Under the pieces are notes generated by a model. It saw only the letters and a program-made list of their open reading frames with translations. It ran no database searches and was not told where the DNA came from. A stretch of DNA of 64,000 nucleotides. Origin: Larkinella punicea. Its GTDB lineage: Bacteria; Bacteroidota; Bacteroidia; Cytophagales; Spirosomataceae. Location of the stretch: positions 124,001 through 188,000 of the forward strand of contig NZ_QOWE01000018.1 in NCBI RefSeq assembly GCF_003334855.1, written 5' to 3'. The first letter of the stretch is position 1. Each line of letters opens with the position of its first letter. The position numbers were made by a program, and so were the translations under genes. Of this stretch, positions 17,505-25,949 are shown piece by piece.

Positions 17505-19404
17505 TATAATTATTAGGTGTAGTGTTAAATAATTTAAACCTTAGTAAGTAAATAAGTTTAAAAACTAGTGTAACTAATTTCGATAATATATAGGGACGCT
17601 TTTTTATAACAATAATATTAAAAAATTTAATATTGTATGTAAATAATGTTGAGTAAAAAAAACTTGTAAAATTATAAGTACATAACTTTACAATTCTTAA
17701 ATCTTCCTTTGTAAATATTTTGAATTTTGGATCAAAATATTTACCTTCTATTGCGTACATTACTGATGCGAAATACAATTGAGATATTTTACGATATAAT
17801 AATGCTTCTTTGCAATTATTGTATCGCAGATAATGATATAGTTCTCTAGAAATATAATTTAAATCAATAGAGTTTTTTAAGCTTATATTGTTTGTAATAG
17901 AGTTTAAATTTGATCTCCGATAATAATATAAAGTTTTATTCAATAATGACATTTTATCAGTGTGAAGGATTAATCTAATGAAAAAGTGCTCATCTTCATG
18001 TAATAAATTTGGTTTGAATTCTAACTTATTGATTTTAAGAAAATGCCTATTGTACAGATACATTGGTGAGGCCGAAAGTGGGAAATCTTTATTATGAATA
18101 TAATACTGTGTAAAATAAAAAATTCCATTCACAACTTGATTTTCATAAGGAAATACCTTAGGCAAGCCAATTTCGTCAGTTGATTCTGTGAAATTAAAAG
18201 CTAATACATCTAGTTCTAATTTTTCAGCATGACAATAAGTTTCTTTGAGCATACCAGGAAGTAGAAGGTCATCACTATCTAAAAACACTATATATTTTCC
18301 TTTTGCATTGATAAGCCCCTCGTTTCTAGCCTTTCCTAAGCCTTGATTGTCCTGATTTATAATGATAAGATTACGAAATTTTTCTGCATATTTTTCCAAT
18401 AATTCTCTTGAGTTATCTGTAGATCCATCATTAATACAAATTATTTCATAATCTGAAAATTCCTGATTTATTACAGAATCTAAACAGGGCTCAATGTAGT
18501 TACCAGTATTGTAAACCGGTATTATTATGGATATTTTTATATTTACTTCTATCGTATAATATAATCTACTAATACTCTTTAAATTAAATATTTTATTGAA
18601 AAATTTGATGATATTATCTTCTTTAACATACTTGTTTAGTTCATTATTTTTAAAAAATGGTTGTACTAGATATTTGGCGTATAATTCTTCATCTTTATCA
18701 ATTTTAATAATTTTACTTATTGCGTCTTCAATACAATCAAAATCGTGAATATTAACAAAACTTTTCACATTAAAATCTGTATAAATCTTAGGATTTCCCC
18801 AATATATTGGCAAACTATTAACTATCATTGGGTCAATTATTTTTTCAGTTGTGTAACCTAAAAATGACGAATTCTCAAAAGATATAGTAAATTTATATTT
18901 CTTTATAAACTCTCTTTTATTATCAACCTTAAATCCTATATTATTTAACACCTTTCCTCCAGAATCAATTTTTTTATATTTTGAAAGTAATTGAAAGAAA
19001 AACTTTCGTTCTTTTGCGTTATTATTGCTATAAATAAAGTTGCAAAATTTTGTTTTTTCTTTTAAAATTGTATTAACATTTTTTTCTAACAGTAATTCAT
19101 TCATATCACCATACATAACGTATAATGGCAATCTTAGATTACGACCATTATAAGAATCATAATCAAAACTAATACTATAGTCGCATATAGTGAAATCAGG
19201 TCTTAAATTCTCTCCTGTATAAAATATACGAATACAATTCTTATAGTTGTAAAAATCTTTCCCTCTCCAAGAAAATATCAAATAATCTGGCTGTTTTTTA
19301 GTTAAAACTACTCTATAATATTTAGCCAATAAATTTATAAAATAATTATCTTCGATGTTAAATCCATCCCAAAAATCTGTAAACCATAGCCTTATTTCCG
19401 TCAT
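17494..19404 (-). CDS. Bifunctional GT10 (fucosyltransferase-like) - GT2 fusion
   Basis: A 636-residue protein with two catalytic domains. Residues 1 to about 280 are a GT10 alpha-1,3/1,4-fucosyltransferase-like domain. Its motifs are FYTGENLRPDF (61-71), CNFIYSNNNAKER (121-133), and the donor-site FTISFENS plus GYTTEKIIDP (172-192) with IYWGNP. From about residue 289 a complete GT2 domain begins: ISIIIPVYNT, IICINDGSTDNS, VFLDSDDLL (about 373) and LLHEDEHFFIRL with the catalytic acids. A basic hydrophobic tail ends the protein. No stop or frameshift separates the two, so one polypeptide could add two successive sugars, one of them possibly fucose-like. Extremely AT-rich. Confidence 0.85.
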   Translation of the reverse strand: MTEIRLWFTDFWDGFNIEDNYFINLLAKYYRVVLTKKQPDYLIFSWRGKDFYNYKNCIRIFYTGENLRPDFTICDYSISFDYDSYNGRNLRLPLYVMYGDMNELLLEKNVNTILKEKTKFCNFIYSNNNAKERKFFFQLLSKYKKIDSGGKVLNNIGFKVDNKREFIKKYKFTISFENSSFLGYTTEKIIDPMIVNSLPIYWGNPKIYTDFNVKSFVNIHDFDCIEDAISKIIKIDKDEELYAKYLVQPFFKNNELNKYVKEDNIIKFFNKIFNLKSISRLYYTIEVNIKISIIIPVYNTGNYIEPCLDSVINQEFSDYEIICINDGSTDNSRELLEKYAEKFRNLIIINQDNQGLGKARNEGLINAKGKYIVFLDSDDLLLPGMLKETYCHAEKLELDVLAFNFTESTDEIGLPKVFPYENQVVNGIFYFTQYYIHNKDFPLSASPMYLYNRHFLKINKLEFKPNLLHEDEHFFIRLILHTDKMSLLNKTLYYYRRSNLNSITNNISLKNSIDLNYISRELYHYLRYNNCKEALLYRKISQLYFASVMYAIEGKYFDPKFKIFTKEDLRIVKLCTYNFTSFFYSTLFTYNIKFFNIIVIKKRPYILSKLVTLVFKLIYLLRFKLFNTTPNNYNEK

Positions 19405-19411
19405 TATTATT

Positions 19412-20269
19412 TCAATTTGTTTTTAAAATGCGCAGTATTTTTTTTACATTTTTTTTCAAAAAACTTATTAAATTATTTCCATGCAATGGAACATCCATTA
19501 TTTCTAATAATGTATCGTACGGTGAATTTTTTTTTATAAGATTTTGATTTTCATATCTATTACTGATCAAGAATTCTCCCTCTACCCTATATTCTAATAA
19601 TTTATATTGGTTACCATATTGAGTTGGATCTCTAAACAAAGGCAAATTGTACTTCTTATACAAGATGCTTAATATTGATTGATCGTGGCGGTGCTCAATA
19701 AAATCTAAAAGATTTGGATACCCTAACTCGTTTTCACTATCTGTTGAATTTCTATAGTCCCTGGCGTACTCTAACCATTCTGTCATTAAATGTATAACCC
19801 AATCTCTTTTTTGCAAAACAATGAACCCACTCATGCATTGATAATTGTCATAATATTCTTCCTTATCAGCATCCATTAATATAAAGCAGTCTCGCTTTGT
19901 CCAAGTACTATTCTTATGTGTAGAATTATCAAATATCATTAATCCATTGTTGTCCGAACAGATTTTAAAAAGAGGTTCGATTGATTTCATAAAAACCATA
20001 TCAGAATCAGCATATATTATATAATCTAGGGGAGATACTTTATTAAGTGTTTCTAAAATAATAAATGGTTTCCATATCATATATCCCGCTCCTCTGGACT
20101 GTGATAATATAAAAGTATTTTCATTATAAAATTTTTTCTTTTTTAACCATTTTTCATTATATTTAATATGATTTGTTATACCGTATTTTCTTTTTGCTGA
20201 TTTTAAAAGTCTTTTTTGACTAATTGAATACTTTTTATTTGAATACGATATCAATATTTTTTTAATCAT
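19412..20269 (-). CDS. Putative GT-A glycosyltransferase with DSD motif
   Basis: A 285-residue protein. The first strand and a basic helix are followed by SRGAGYMIWKPFIIL. DYIIYADSDMVF (about residue 97) places a DxD-like metal site after a strand, as in GT8/GT32-like enzymes. GFIVLQKRDW and FIEHRHDQSILS are conserved-looking later motifs that I associate with a family of capsule-locus glycosyl transferases lacking a firm name. A short basic tail (SFLKKNVKKILR) may attach to the membrane. It lies seven bases upstream of the GT10-GT2 gene. Function as a transferase is inferred from fold motifs and context. Confidence 0.65.
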   Translation of the reverse strand: MIKKILISYSNKKYSISQKRLLKSAKRKYGITNHIKYNEKWLKKKKFYNENTFILSQSRGAGYMIWKPFIILETLNKVSPLDYIIYADSDMVFMKSIEPLFKICSDNNGLMIFDNSTHKNSTWTKRDCFILMDADKEEYYDNYQCMSGFIVLQKRDWVIHLMTEWLEYARDYRNSTDSENELGYPNLLDFIEHRHDQSILSILYKKYNLPLFRDPTQYGNQYKLLEYRVEGEFLISNRYENQNLIKKNSPYDTLLEIMDVPLHGNNLISFLKKNVKKILRILKTN

Positions 20270-20295
20270 AATTAATTTCTATAAAATATATTTTA

Positions 20296-21549
20296 TTATA
20301 AGAAAAGAAACCCAGCACCTTTTTCATATTCAAATACCATCCCTGTCTCTGTGCTTTTACCATCCGCTTCTATATATATAGCTCTTGGTATGGTTAGCCA
20401 GGTAGCTTGTCCTGGATATGTTAGATACATATCACATATATACGACCCTTTGTTCATATTATTAGGCAATTCCATTTCATATAATAACGAAAAGCTTCCT
20501 TGTTGTATGACTGGAATTTTTCCTACTTTATGCCCTGGAGAAAAAAAGGCAAGGGGAATTTCATTATTATCATATATTCTTAACTCTAATGAGATGGCCT
20601 TTTCTTCTTTTAAAAATCCATTTATAACAATTTTAACTTTGTTGATATTTATTCCCATACGTATTGAATTTGATTCTTGTTCATTTATTAAAATTGAGTC
20701 TATCTTAATCTTTGGGTGACAATATGATATTGAATCTATTACCCTAGACGTTGTTTTTATATTATGGCCTAAGTAGCTATTTATACATTTACTTATTTCA
20801 TCTTGATTTACGATCCTTCCGTTCTCTAAAACGATTCCCGTTTTACATAAATGTTGAATGGATGCCATGTTATGACTTACAAACAAAATGGTTCTACCTT
20901 TATTATGACTAACATCTTGCATTTTCCCTATAGCTTTTTTCTGAAACTCAGCATCTCCTACTGCTAATACTTCATCGACAACTAAAATTTCTGGATCAAG
21001 ATGTGCAGCTACAGCAAATCCCAGCCGGACAGCCATTCCACTTGAGTAGCGCTTAACGGGTGTATCTATATACTTTTCGCATCCTGAAAAATCAATTATT
21101 TCGTCAAGGTTCGAACGAATTTCGTAATTAGTCATTCCTAAAATTGCACCATTTAAAAATATGTTTTCACGTCCTGTTAATTCAGGATGAAAGCCAGTGC
21201 CTACTTCTAATAAGCTCCCGATTCTACCATTATAGGAAATACTACCTATGGTAGGTCCAGTTACTTTTGAAAGTATTTTTAGTAATGTAGACTTTCCTGC
21301 ACCATTTTTGCCAATAATTCCTAGTATATCTCCAGGCATTACTTCGAAATTGATTTCCTTAATTGCCCATACATAATCCGTATTGCCATTGGTTCTATGA
21401 TCACTGGATTCACCAATTTTTTGATATGGATCTTCTTTACCACGGATACGATACCACCAGCGTTGGGCATCTTCCTTCATTGTTCCGGTACCTATTGCTC
21501 CCAGGCGATATTGTTTAGATAGATTTTTGACTTTTATGATTGGTTTCAT
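20296..21549 (-). CDS. wzt: ABC polysaccharide exporter ATP-binding protein (Wzt-like) with glycan-binding tail
   Basis: A 417-residue ATPase. Walker A GKNGAGKST is at about 80-88, the signature YSSGMAVRLGF at 168-178 and Walker B EILVVDEVLAVGDAEF at 187-202, all typical of the Wzt/TagH polysaccharide exporter group. An unusually long insertion between residues 20 and 60 precedes Walker A, as in many Wzt proteins. The C-terminal ~150 residues are beta-rich (GTSFHPGHKVGK-like turns) and match the Wzt carbohydrate-binding domain, which recognises the finished chain end. The permease gene is at 22290-23168. An acetyltransferase gene lies between them, possibly making the recognised end modification. 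Confidence 0.9.
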   Translation of the reverse strand: MKPIIKVKNLSKQYRLGAIGTGTMKEDAQRWWYRIRGKEDPYQKIGESSDHRTNGNTDYVWAIKEINFEVMPGDILGIIGKNGAGKSTLLKILSKVTGPTIGSISYNGRIGSLLEVGTGFHPELTGRENIFLNGAILGMTNYEIRSNLDEIIDFSGCEKYIDTPVKRYSSGMAVRLGFAVAAHLDPEILVVDEVLAVGDAEFQKKAIGKMQDVSHNKGRTILFVSHNMASIQHLCKTGIVLENGRIVNQDEISKCINSYLGHNIKTTSRVIDSISYCHPKIKIDSILINEQESNSIRMGININKVKIVINGFLKEEKAISLELRIYDNNEIPLAFFSPGHKVGKIPVIQQGSFSLLYEMELPNNMNKGSYICDMYLTYPGQATWLTIPRAIYIEADGKSTETGMVFEYEKGAGFLFL

Positions 21550-21566
21550 TATACAATTAAGCTTCT

Positions 21567-22202
21567 TTATCTTACTTTATTTTTTTCAATAAAATCTTTT
21601 ATTCTGTCATTGCATAAATCTTTCATTTGGATATTGATGTTTTCCTTGGTCCAGTTCCACCATTCTATTTTTAATAGCGATATAATATCATCTTCATCAA
21701 AACGTTTACGTATTAATTTTGCGGGATTACCTGCATGAATTTCATATGGGTTTATGTTTTTTGTAACTACCGAATAAGCACCAATTACAGCGCCATGACC
21801 AATAGTCACACCCGACAGTATGGATGCTCCTTTTCCTATCCATACGTCATTCCCAATTATTACATCCCCTTTTGTTGATGAATAATTAGATATATTTTTA
21901 GCGTTATGAAAAACTGCTGGCAGCGTAGGAAATGGATATGTTGATATCCATTCCGTTCGATGATTACCCCCCAAGAATATCTTAACTTCGTCTGCAATTG
22001 AACAAAACTTGCCGATTTCTAACCGTGATCCTTCACTCCAATCAAGAATTATTGGCTTTCCATACGTATACTCACCTATAATATAATTTTTATTTTCGAA
22101 AATATCCTTCGTAAAGAATGGCTTTTCTGACAAATCGAATGGCGCTAATTTTCTGGATATATAATTTTTAAACCTTCTTTTTACTGAACTTATGTTAATC
22201 AT
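21567..22202 (-). CDS. CatB-type hexapeptide O-acetyltransferase
   Basis: A 211-residue left-handed beta-helix acetyltransferase. It has RLEIGKFCSIADEVKIFLGG, a histidine loop (GNHRTEW), VIIGNDVWIGKGASILSGV and GAVIGAYSVV repeats, then IHAGNPAKLIRKRF and the WWNW terminal helix. It is a paralogue of the protein at 15177-15857. It lies between the two ABC exporter genes (17 bases before wzt). This is consistent with adding an acetyl group that the Wzt tail could read, though that link is inference. Confidence 0.87.
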   Translation of the reverse strand: MINISSVKRRFKNYISRKLAPFDLSEKPFFTKDIFENKNYIIGEYTYGKPIILDWSEGSRLEIGKFCSIADEVKIFLGGNHRTEWISTYPFPTLPAVFHNAKNISNYSSTKGDVIIGNDVWIGKGASILSGVTIGHGAVIGAYSVVTKNINPYEIHAGNPAKLIRKRFDEDDIISLLKIEWWNWTKENINIQMKDLCNDRIKDFIEKNKVR

Positions 22203-22289
22203 AAATTAAAAGACTATCTATTTATATTCTTTTATTAAACTGTTTTACATTGTTTGGCTACCAATCGCCATCAATTTAGGCAACTGTAT

Positions 22290-23168
22290 CTATACCGTAT
22301 CCATAAAGTTTTTCTCCGTTCTGTTGAAGATCATCAATCCAACCAAAAACACGATAATTGTAAATCCGGCTGAATAGCCAAGCAATCCCCAAGAAAACGT
22401 ACCAATGCCTAAAAACCCATATTTAAAAGTCTCAATGACGCCCGTCATGGGATTAATCAACATGATGAACTTGTATTTCTCCGGAACCGCCGACAATGGG
22501 AGAATAACCGGTGTCGCATACATTAACAGTTGTACCCCAAACTCGACTAAATATTGCAGATCGCGGTAACGGGTGGTCATGGCAGAAACGAGCATCCCAA
22601 GCCCTAGCCCCATAAAGCCCATGATGACGATCAGCAGCGGCAATAAGAGTAGTGTGCTGTTTGGGTGCAATTCATAACCTCTAAAGGCAAAAATAATAAA
22701 CATTACCAGGAATAAGAGAATCCCGATTCCGAACTGAATCAGATTACTGATCACAACCGATAAGGGCGTAACCGCTCGCGGAAAATAGACTTTTCCGAAC
22801 AAGCCGGCATTCGCTGTAAAGGTGTTTGAAGTGGCTCGCAGGCAGTTGGCAAAGTAGTTCCAGGCCGTAACGCCCGCCAGATAAAACAAAATGGGTGGTG
22901 CCCCATCGGTCGATAATCCGGCCATTCCGCCAAAGACGATAGCCATAACCACCGTCTGGAAAATCGGTTGAATAAAAAACCAGATTGGCCCCAGAATCGT
23001 TTGTTTGTATTTGGCCACAAAATCACGGCGGACAAACAGCATCAGCAGGTCGCGATACCGCCAGATTTCGGCTAACCGCAAGTCGAACAGGCTGTTCTGC
23101 GGAGTAATCGAGTGGGCGTACGTCTCTTTTTCCTGATCGACGATCGCTTCGTCTTCTACTTCAATCAT
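22290..23168 (-). CDS. wzm: ABC-2 type polysaccharide export permease (Wzm-like)
   Basis: A 292-residue membrane protein with six predicted helices, of the Wzm/TagG ABC-2 permease family. The cytoplasmic N-terminus leads into LRLAEIWRYRDLLMLFVRRDFVAKYKQ, the amphipathic coupling region. TILGPIWFFIQPIFQT and LLMYATPVILPLSAVP are family-typical. With the ATPase at 20296-21549 it would move a lipid-linked glycan across the inner membrane. The 87 bases between this gene and the acetyltransferase gene hold no further gene. GC content here is close to normal, in contrast to the AT-rich block downstream. Confidence 0.9.
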   Translation of the reverse strand: MIEVEDEAIVDQEKETYAHSITPQNSLFDLRLAEIWRYRDLLMLFVRRDFVAKYKQTILGPIWFFIQPIFQTVVMAIVFGGMAGLSTDGAPPILFYLAGVTAWNYFANCLRATSNTFTANAGLFGKVYFPRAVTPLSVVISNLIQFGIGILLFLVMFIIFAFRGYELHPNSTLLLLPLLIVIMGFMGLGLGMLVSAMTTRYRDLQYLVEFGVQLLMYATPVILPLSAVPEKYKFIMLINPMTGVIETFKYGFLGIGTFSWGLLGYSAGFTIIVFLVGLMIFNRTEKNFMDTV

Positions 23169-23210
23169 TGCAATGCCTGCTGCTGTCTGTATACATTGGC
23201 TATTCGGTAA

Positions 23211-24173
23211 CTATACCGCAATCTTATTCCGTCGGTTATTTGCCAACGGATGATAATCCCCGCTAAGTGTAGTAAGGCTGGCATTTCGAATGTGATGAAC
23301 AATCTCTATGGATGGCGAAGCCTCGCTGAGCGTAAATCCGTTTCCCGCCAGAATTTGTTCGTAGCTCTTCGTGTGCAAATCCGTAAAACCGTCGCTAAAT
23401 TCAATTTCTTCCCCTTCGATTTGCAGCGAGCGGTAGGTTCGTTTGGACGTAAGTCTGATCGCTTCGGGAAGAGAGGTTTCATCTGTACTCAAGAACCACC
23501 GCACGCGAGCGCGTTCCAGTTCCAGGTAACCGGCGGCTTTGTTATCCTCGTGGACGTGTACGGTATTTTGGTTTACTTTCCCGAAGATCCAGGTAAGCAT
23601 ATCAAAAAAATGAACGCCAATATTGGTGGCGATCCCCCCGGATTTACTCTTATCCCCTTTCCAACTGGTGTTGTACCATTTCCCCCGGCAGGTAATATAC
23701 GCTAAATCAAGATCGTAGATTTTACCCGATGTGTCCTTATCCATCCGGTTTTTTAAGGCAATAATGGTGGGATGTAATCGGAGTTGGAGAATATTATATA
23801 CTTTCTTGCCGGTTTCTTTTTCCATTTCAGCGATGGCGCCGATGTTCCATGGATTCAACACGAGCGGTTTTTCGCAAATGACATCGGCACCGCTTCGTAG
23901 CCCAAACCGAATGTGGGCGTCATGGAGGTAATTGGGGCTGCAAATACTCACGTAGTCGATGGGTGTCTTGCCTCCACGCCGTAATTTGTCGATGTGTCGA
24001 TCGAAGCGCTCGAATTCCGTGAAGAAATCAGCCTGGGGAAAGAAACTGTCGATGATGCCTACGGAATCGAATTTATCGAAAGCGGTGACGACGGCATGAC
24101 CGGTTTCTTTGATGGCTTTGAAGTGGCGTGGTGCGATAAATCCGGCAGCACCAATCAGGGCAAATCGTTTCAT
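23211..24173 (-). CDS. wbpB: UDP-N-acetyl-2-amino-2-deoxyglucuronate 3-dehydrogenase (WbpB/WlbA)
   Basis: A 320-residue Gfo/Idh/MocA oxidoreductase. The N-terminal Rossmann start FALIGAAGFIAPRH and the segment SFFPQADFFTEFERFDRH are characteristic of WbpB/WlbA. The catalytic lysine is in CEKPLVLNPWN (K102), and GGIATNIGVHFFDML comes later. The enzyme oxidises C3 of UDP-GlcNAcA, using NAD that is recycled via 2-oxoglutarate in the Pseudomonas system. The genes for the next two steps lie directly upstream. No UDP-GlcNAc 6-dehydrogenase (WbpA) or 2-epimerase (WbpI) is visible in the window. Confidence 0.92.
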   Translation of the reverse strand: MKRFALIGAAGFIAPRHFKAIKETGHAVVTAFDKFDSVGIIDSFFPQADFFTEFERFDRHIDKLRRGGKTPIDYVSICSPNYLHDAHIRFGLRSGADVICEKPLVLNPWNIGAIAEMEKETGKKVYNILQLRLHPTIIALKNRMDKDTSGKIYDLDLAYITCRGKWYNTSWKGDKSKSGGIATNIGVHFFDMLTWIFGKVNQNTVHVHEDNKAAGYLELERARVRWFLSTDETSLPEAIRLTSKRTYRSLQIEGEEIEFSDGFTDLHTKSYEQILAGNGFTLSEASPSIEIVHHIRNASLTTLSGDYHPLANNRRNKIAV

Positions 24174-24195
24174 GGGAGACAGAAATACACGTTTT

Positions 24196-24771
24196 TCACT
24201 CGGTTATCGACAGGGCACCATTTTTCAGTTGATAAAACACCCCACTTTCCGGACAGGTTGCGATCCCATCTGCATCGAAAACCAGTCGATGCCCGTATTC
24301 ACTGATCCAGCCCAACTGTTTTGCCGGGTTACCAATGACCAGGGCGTAAGGCGGTACGTGTTTGGTGACCACGGCACCGGCGCCAATAAAGGCATATTCA
24401 CCAATGTCATTTCCGCACACAATCGTCGCGTTGGCCCCGATACTGGCTCCTTTGCCAACGTGCGTCTTTTCGTACTGTGCACGTCGGTTAATGGCACTCC
24501 GCGGGTTAGAGACATTCGTAAACACCATGGAAGGACCCAGAAACACATCGTCGGCGCAGGTAACGCCCGTATAAATCGACACGTTGTTTTGTACTTTTAC
24601 GTTATTGCCCAATACCACCTTCGGTGAAATCACCACGTTTTGGCCGATATTACAGCTTTTGCCGATGATGCAGCCGGGCATGATATGAGAGAAATGCCAG
24701 ATGGTAGTCCCCTCACCAATTTCACAACCTTCATCGACAACGGCGGTCGGATGGATAAAAACGGATTCCAC
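24196..24771 (-). CDS. wbpD: UDP-2-acetamido-3-amino-2,3-dideoxyglucuronate N-acetyltransferase (WbpD/WlbB)
   Basis: A 191-residue left-handed beta-helix N-acetyltransferase. [19 protein letters not shown] opens the repeats, and [23 protein letters not shown] and ANATIVCG are specific WbpD/WlbB landmarks. The helix ends with [15 protein letters not shown] and a C-terminal beta hairpin. It acetylates the 3-amino group made by WbpE. It sits between wbpB and wbpE with gaps of 22 and 3 bases, so the three enzymes form one pathway block. Confidence 0.93.
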   Translation of the reverse strand: MESVFIHPTAVVDEGCEIGEGTTIWHFSHIMPGCIIGKSCNIGQNVVISPKVVLGNNVKVQNNVSIYTGVTCADDVFLGPSMVFTNVSNPRSAINRRAQYEKTHVGKGASIGANATIVCGNDIGEYAFIGAGAVVTKHVPPYALVIGNPAKQLGWISEYGHRLVFDADGIATCPESGVFYQLKNGALSITE

Positions 24772-24774
24772 GGT

Positions 24775-25917
24775 TTAAGCGAAATAATCGATCACCGATT
24801 CGGCAATGTAAGCCACCTGGGCATCCGACAACTCCGTATGCATCGGCAACGAAATAACCCGCTGACACAGATCCTGCGTCACTTTCAAATTACCGACTAC
24901 CCTTCCGATTCCCTGATAAGCCTTCTGGTTGTTCAGTGGCATCGGATAATAGATCATACTGGGTATTTTTTTCTGACTCAGGTAGGCTTTCAAATCGTCC
25001 CGGCGGTCGGCCGGGACTTTCAACGTATACTGGTGAAAAACATGCGTCGAATGGCTGGCCCGGTACGGAATTTCAATAGCATCGCAATTTTTCAATGCTT
25101 CGTCATATAAGTCTGCCACGCGCTGACGGTTGTATGTATACGTCGTCAACTGTTTTAGTTTCTCGATTAAAATGGCTGCCTGAATAGAATCTAATCTGGA
25201 ATTCACCCCAATCGTGTCATGAGAATACTTCCGCGATTGACCATGGTTGGCAATCATTTTTACTTTCTCAGCTAATTGCTCGGAATTAGTGAAAACCGCC
25301 CCGCCGTCACCAAAGCAACCCAGATTCTTGGAAGGGAAGAACGAGGTTGTCCCCAAATCGCCCAGCGCACCGGCGGTTTTTACGCGTCCATCCCGAAAAG
25401 TGTAGGTCGCTCCAATGGCCTGGGCGGCATCTTCGATAACGGCAATATCCTGATCGTTGCACAATTGCAGAATCCCCTCCATATCAGCGCACTGGCCAAA
25501 TAAATGTACCGGAACCACCAGTCTGGTTTTGGGGGTAATTGCTTCAGCCACCAGGTGCTGATCGATGGTAAACGTCCGCGGGTCGACATCAATGATGACC
25601 GGTTTTAGACCGAGCAAGGCAACTACTTCGGCAGTGGCCACGTAGGTAAACGCCGGCACGATCACTTCATCGTTTGGTTTTAAGTCCAGCGCCATCATGG
25701 CCAGTTGCAGTGCATCGGTTCCGTTCGCGCAGGAAACCACATACGGGATGTTCAGATTCGTGGCCAGTTGTTTTTCAAACGATGCTACCTGGGGTCCTTT
25801 GATGAAAGCCGTTGAATCGATACAATCCTGAATTGCAGTATCGATCGCAGCTTTACTTTTCAGGTATTGATTTCGTAAATCAACCATTTGGATAGTCCCC
25901 AGATCGTCGGTTTTCAT
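24775..25917 (-). CDS. wbpE: UDP-2-acetamido-2-deoxy-3-oxoglucuronate aminotransferase (WbpE/WlbC)
   Basis: A 380-residue PLP-dependent sugar aminotransferase of the DegT/DnrJ/EryC1/StrS family. The schiff-base lysine is K197 in FFPSKNLGCFGDGGA. ANGTDALQLAM binds the PLP phosphate and VIEDAAQAIGA holds the PLP-nitrogen aspartate. NSRLDSIQAAIL is the conserved region near the substrate. It transfers an amino group from glutamate to C3 of the keto sugar made by WbpB. The start at 25917 is used, though an internal ATG (residue 11, MVDLRNQY) is also plausible. Confidence 0.92.
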   Translation of the reverse strand: MKTDDLGTIQMVDLRNQYLKSKAAIDTAIQDCIDSTAFIKGPQVASFEKQLATNLNIPYVVSCANGTDALQLAMMALDLKPNDEVIVPAFTYVATAEVVALLGLKPVIIDVDPRTFTIDQHLVAEAITPKTRLVVPVHLFGQCADMEGILQLCNDQDIAVIEDAAQAIGATYTFRDGRVKTAGALGDLGTTSFFPSKNLGCFGDGGAVFTNSEQLAEKVKMIANHGQSRKYSHDTIGVNSRLDSIQAAILIEKLKQLTTYTYNRQRVADLYDEALKNCDAIEIPYRASHSTHVFHQYTLKVPADRRDDLKAYLSQKKIPSMIYYPMPLNNQKAYQGIGRVVGNLKVTQDLCQRVISLPMHTELSDAQVAYIAESVIDYFA

Positions 25918-25949
25918 GGCGAAGGCGTCAGGTCTTCCGGTTAAAAAAG

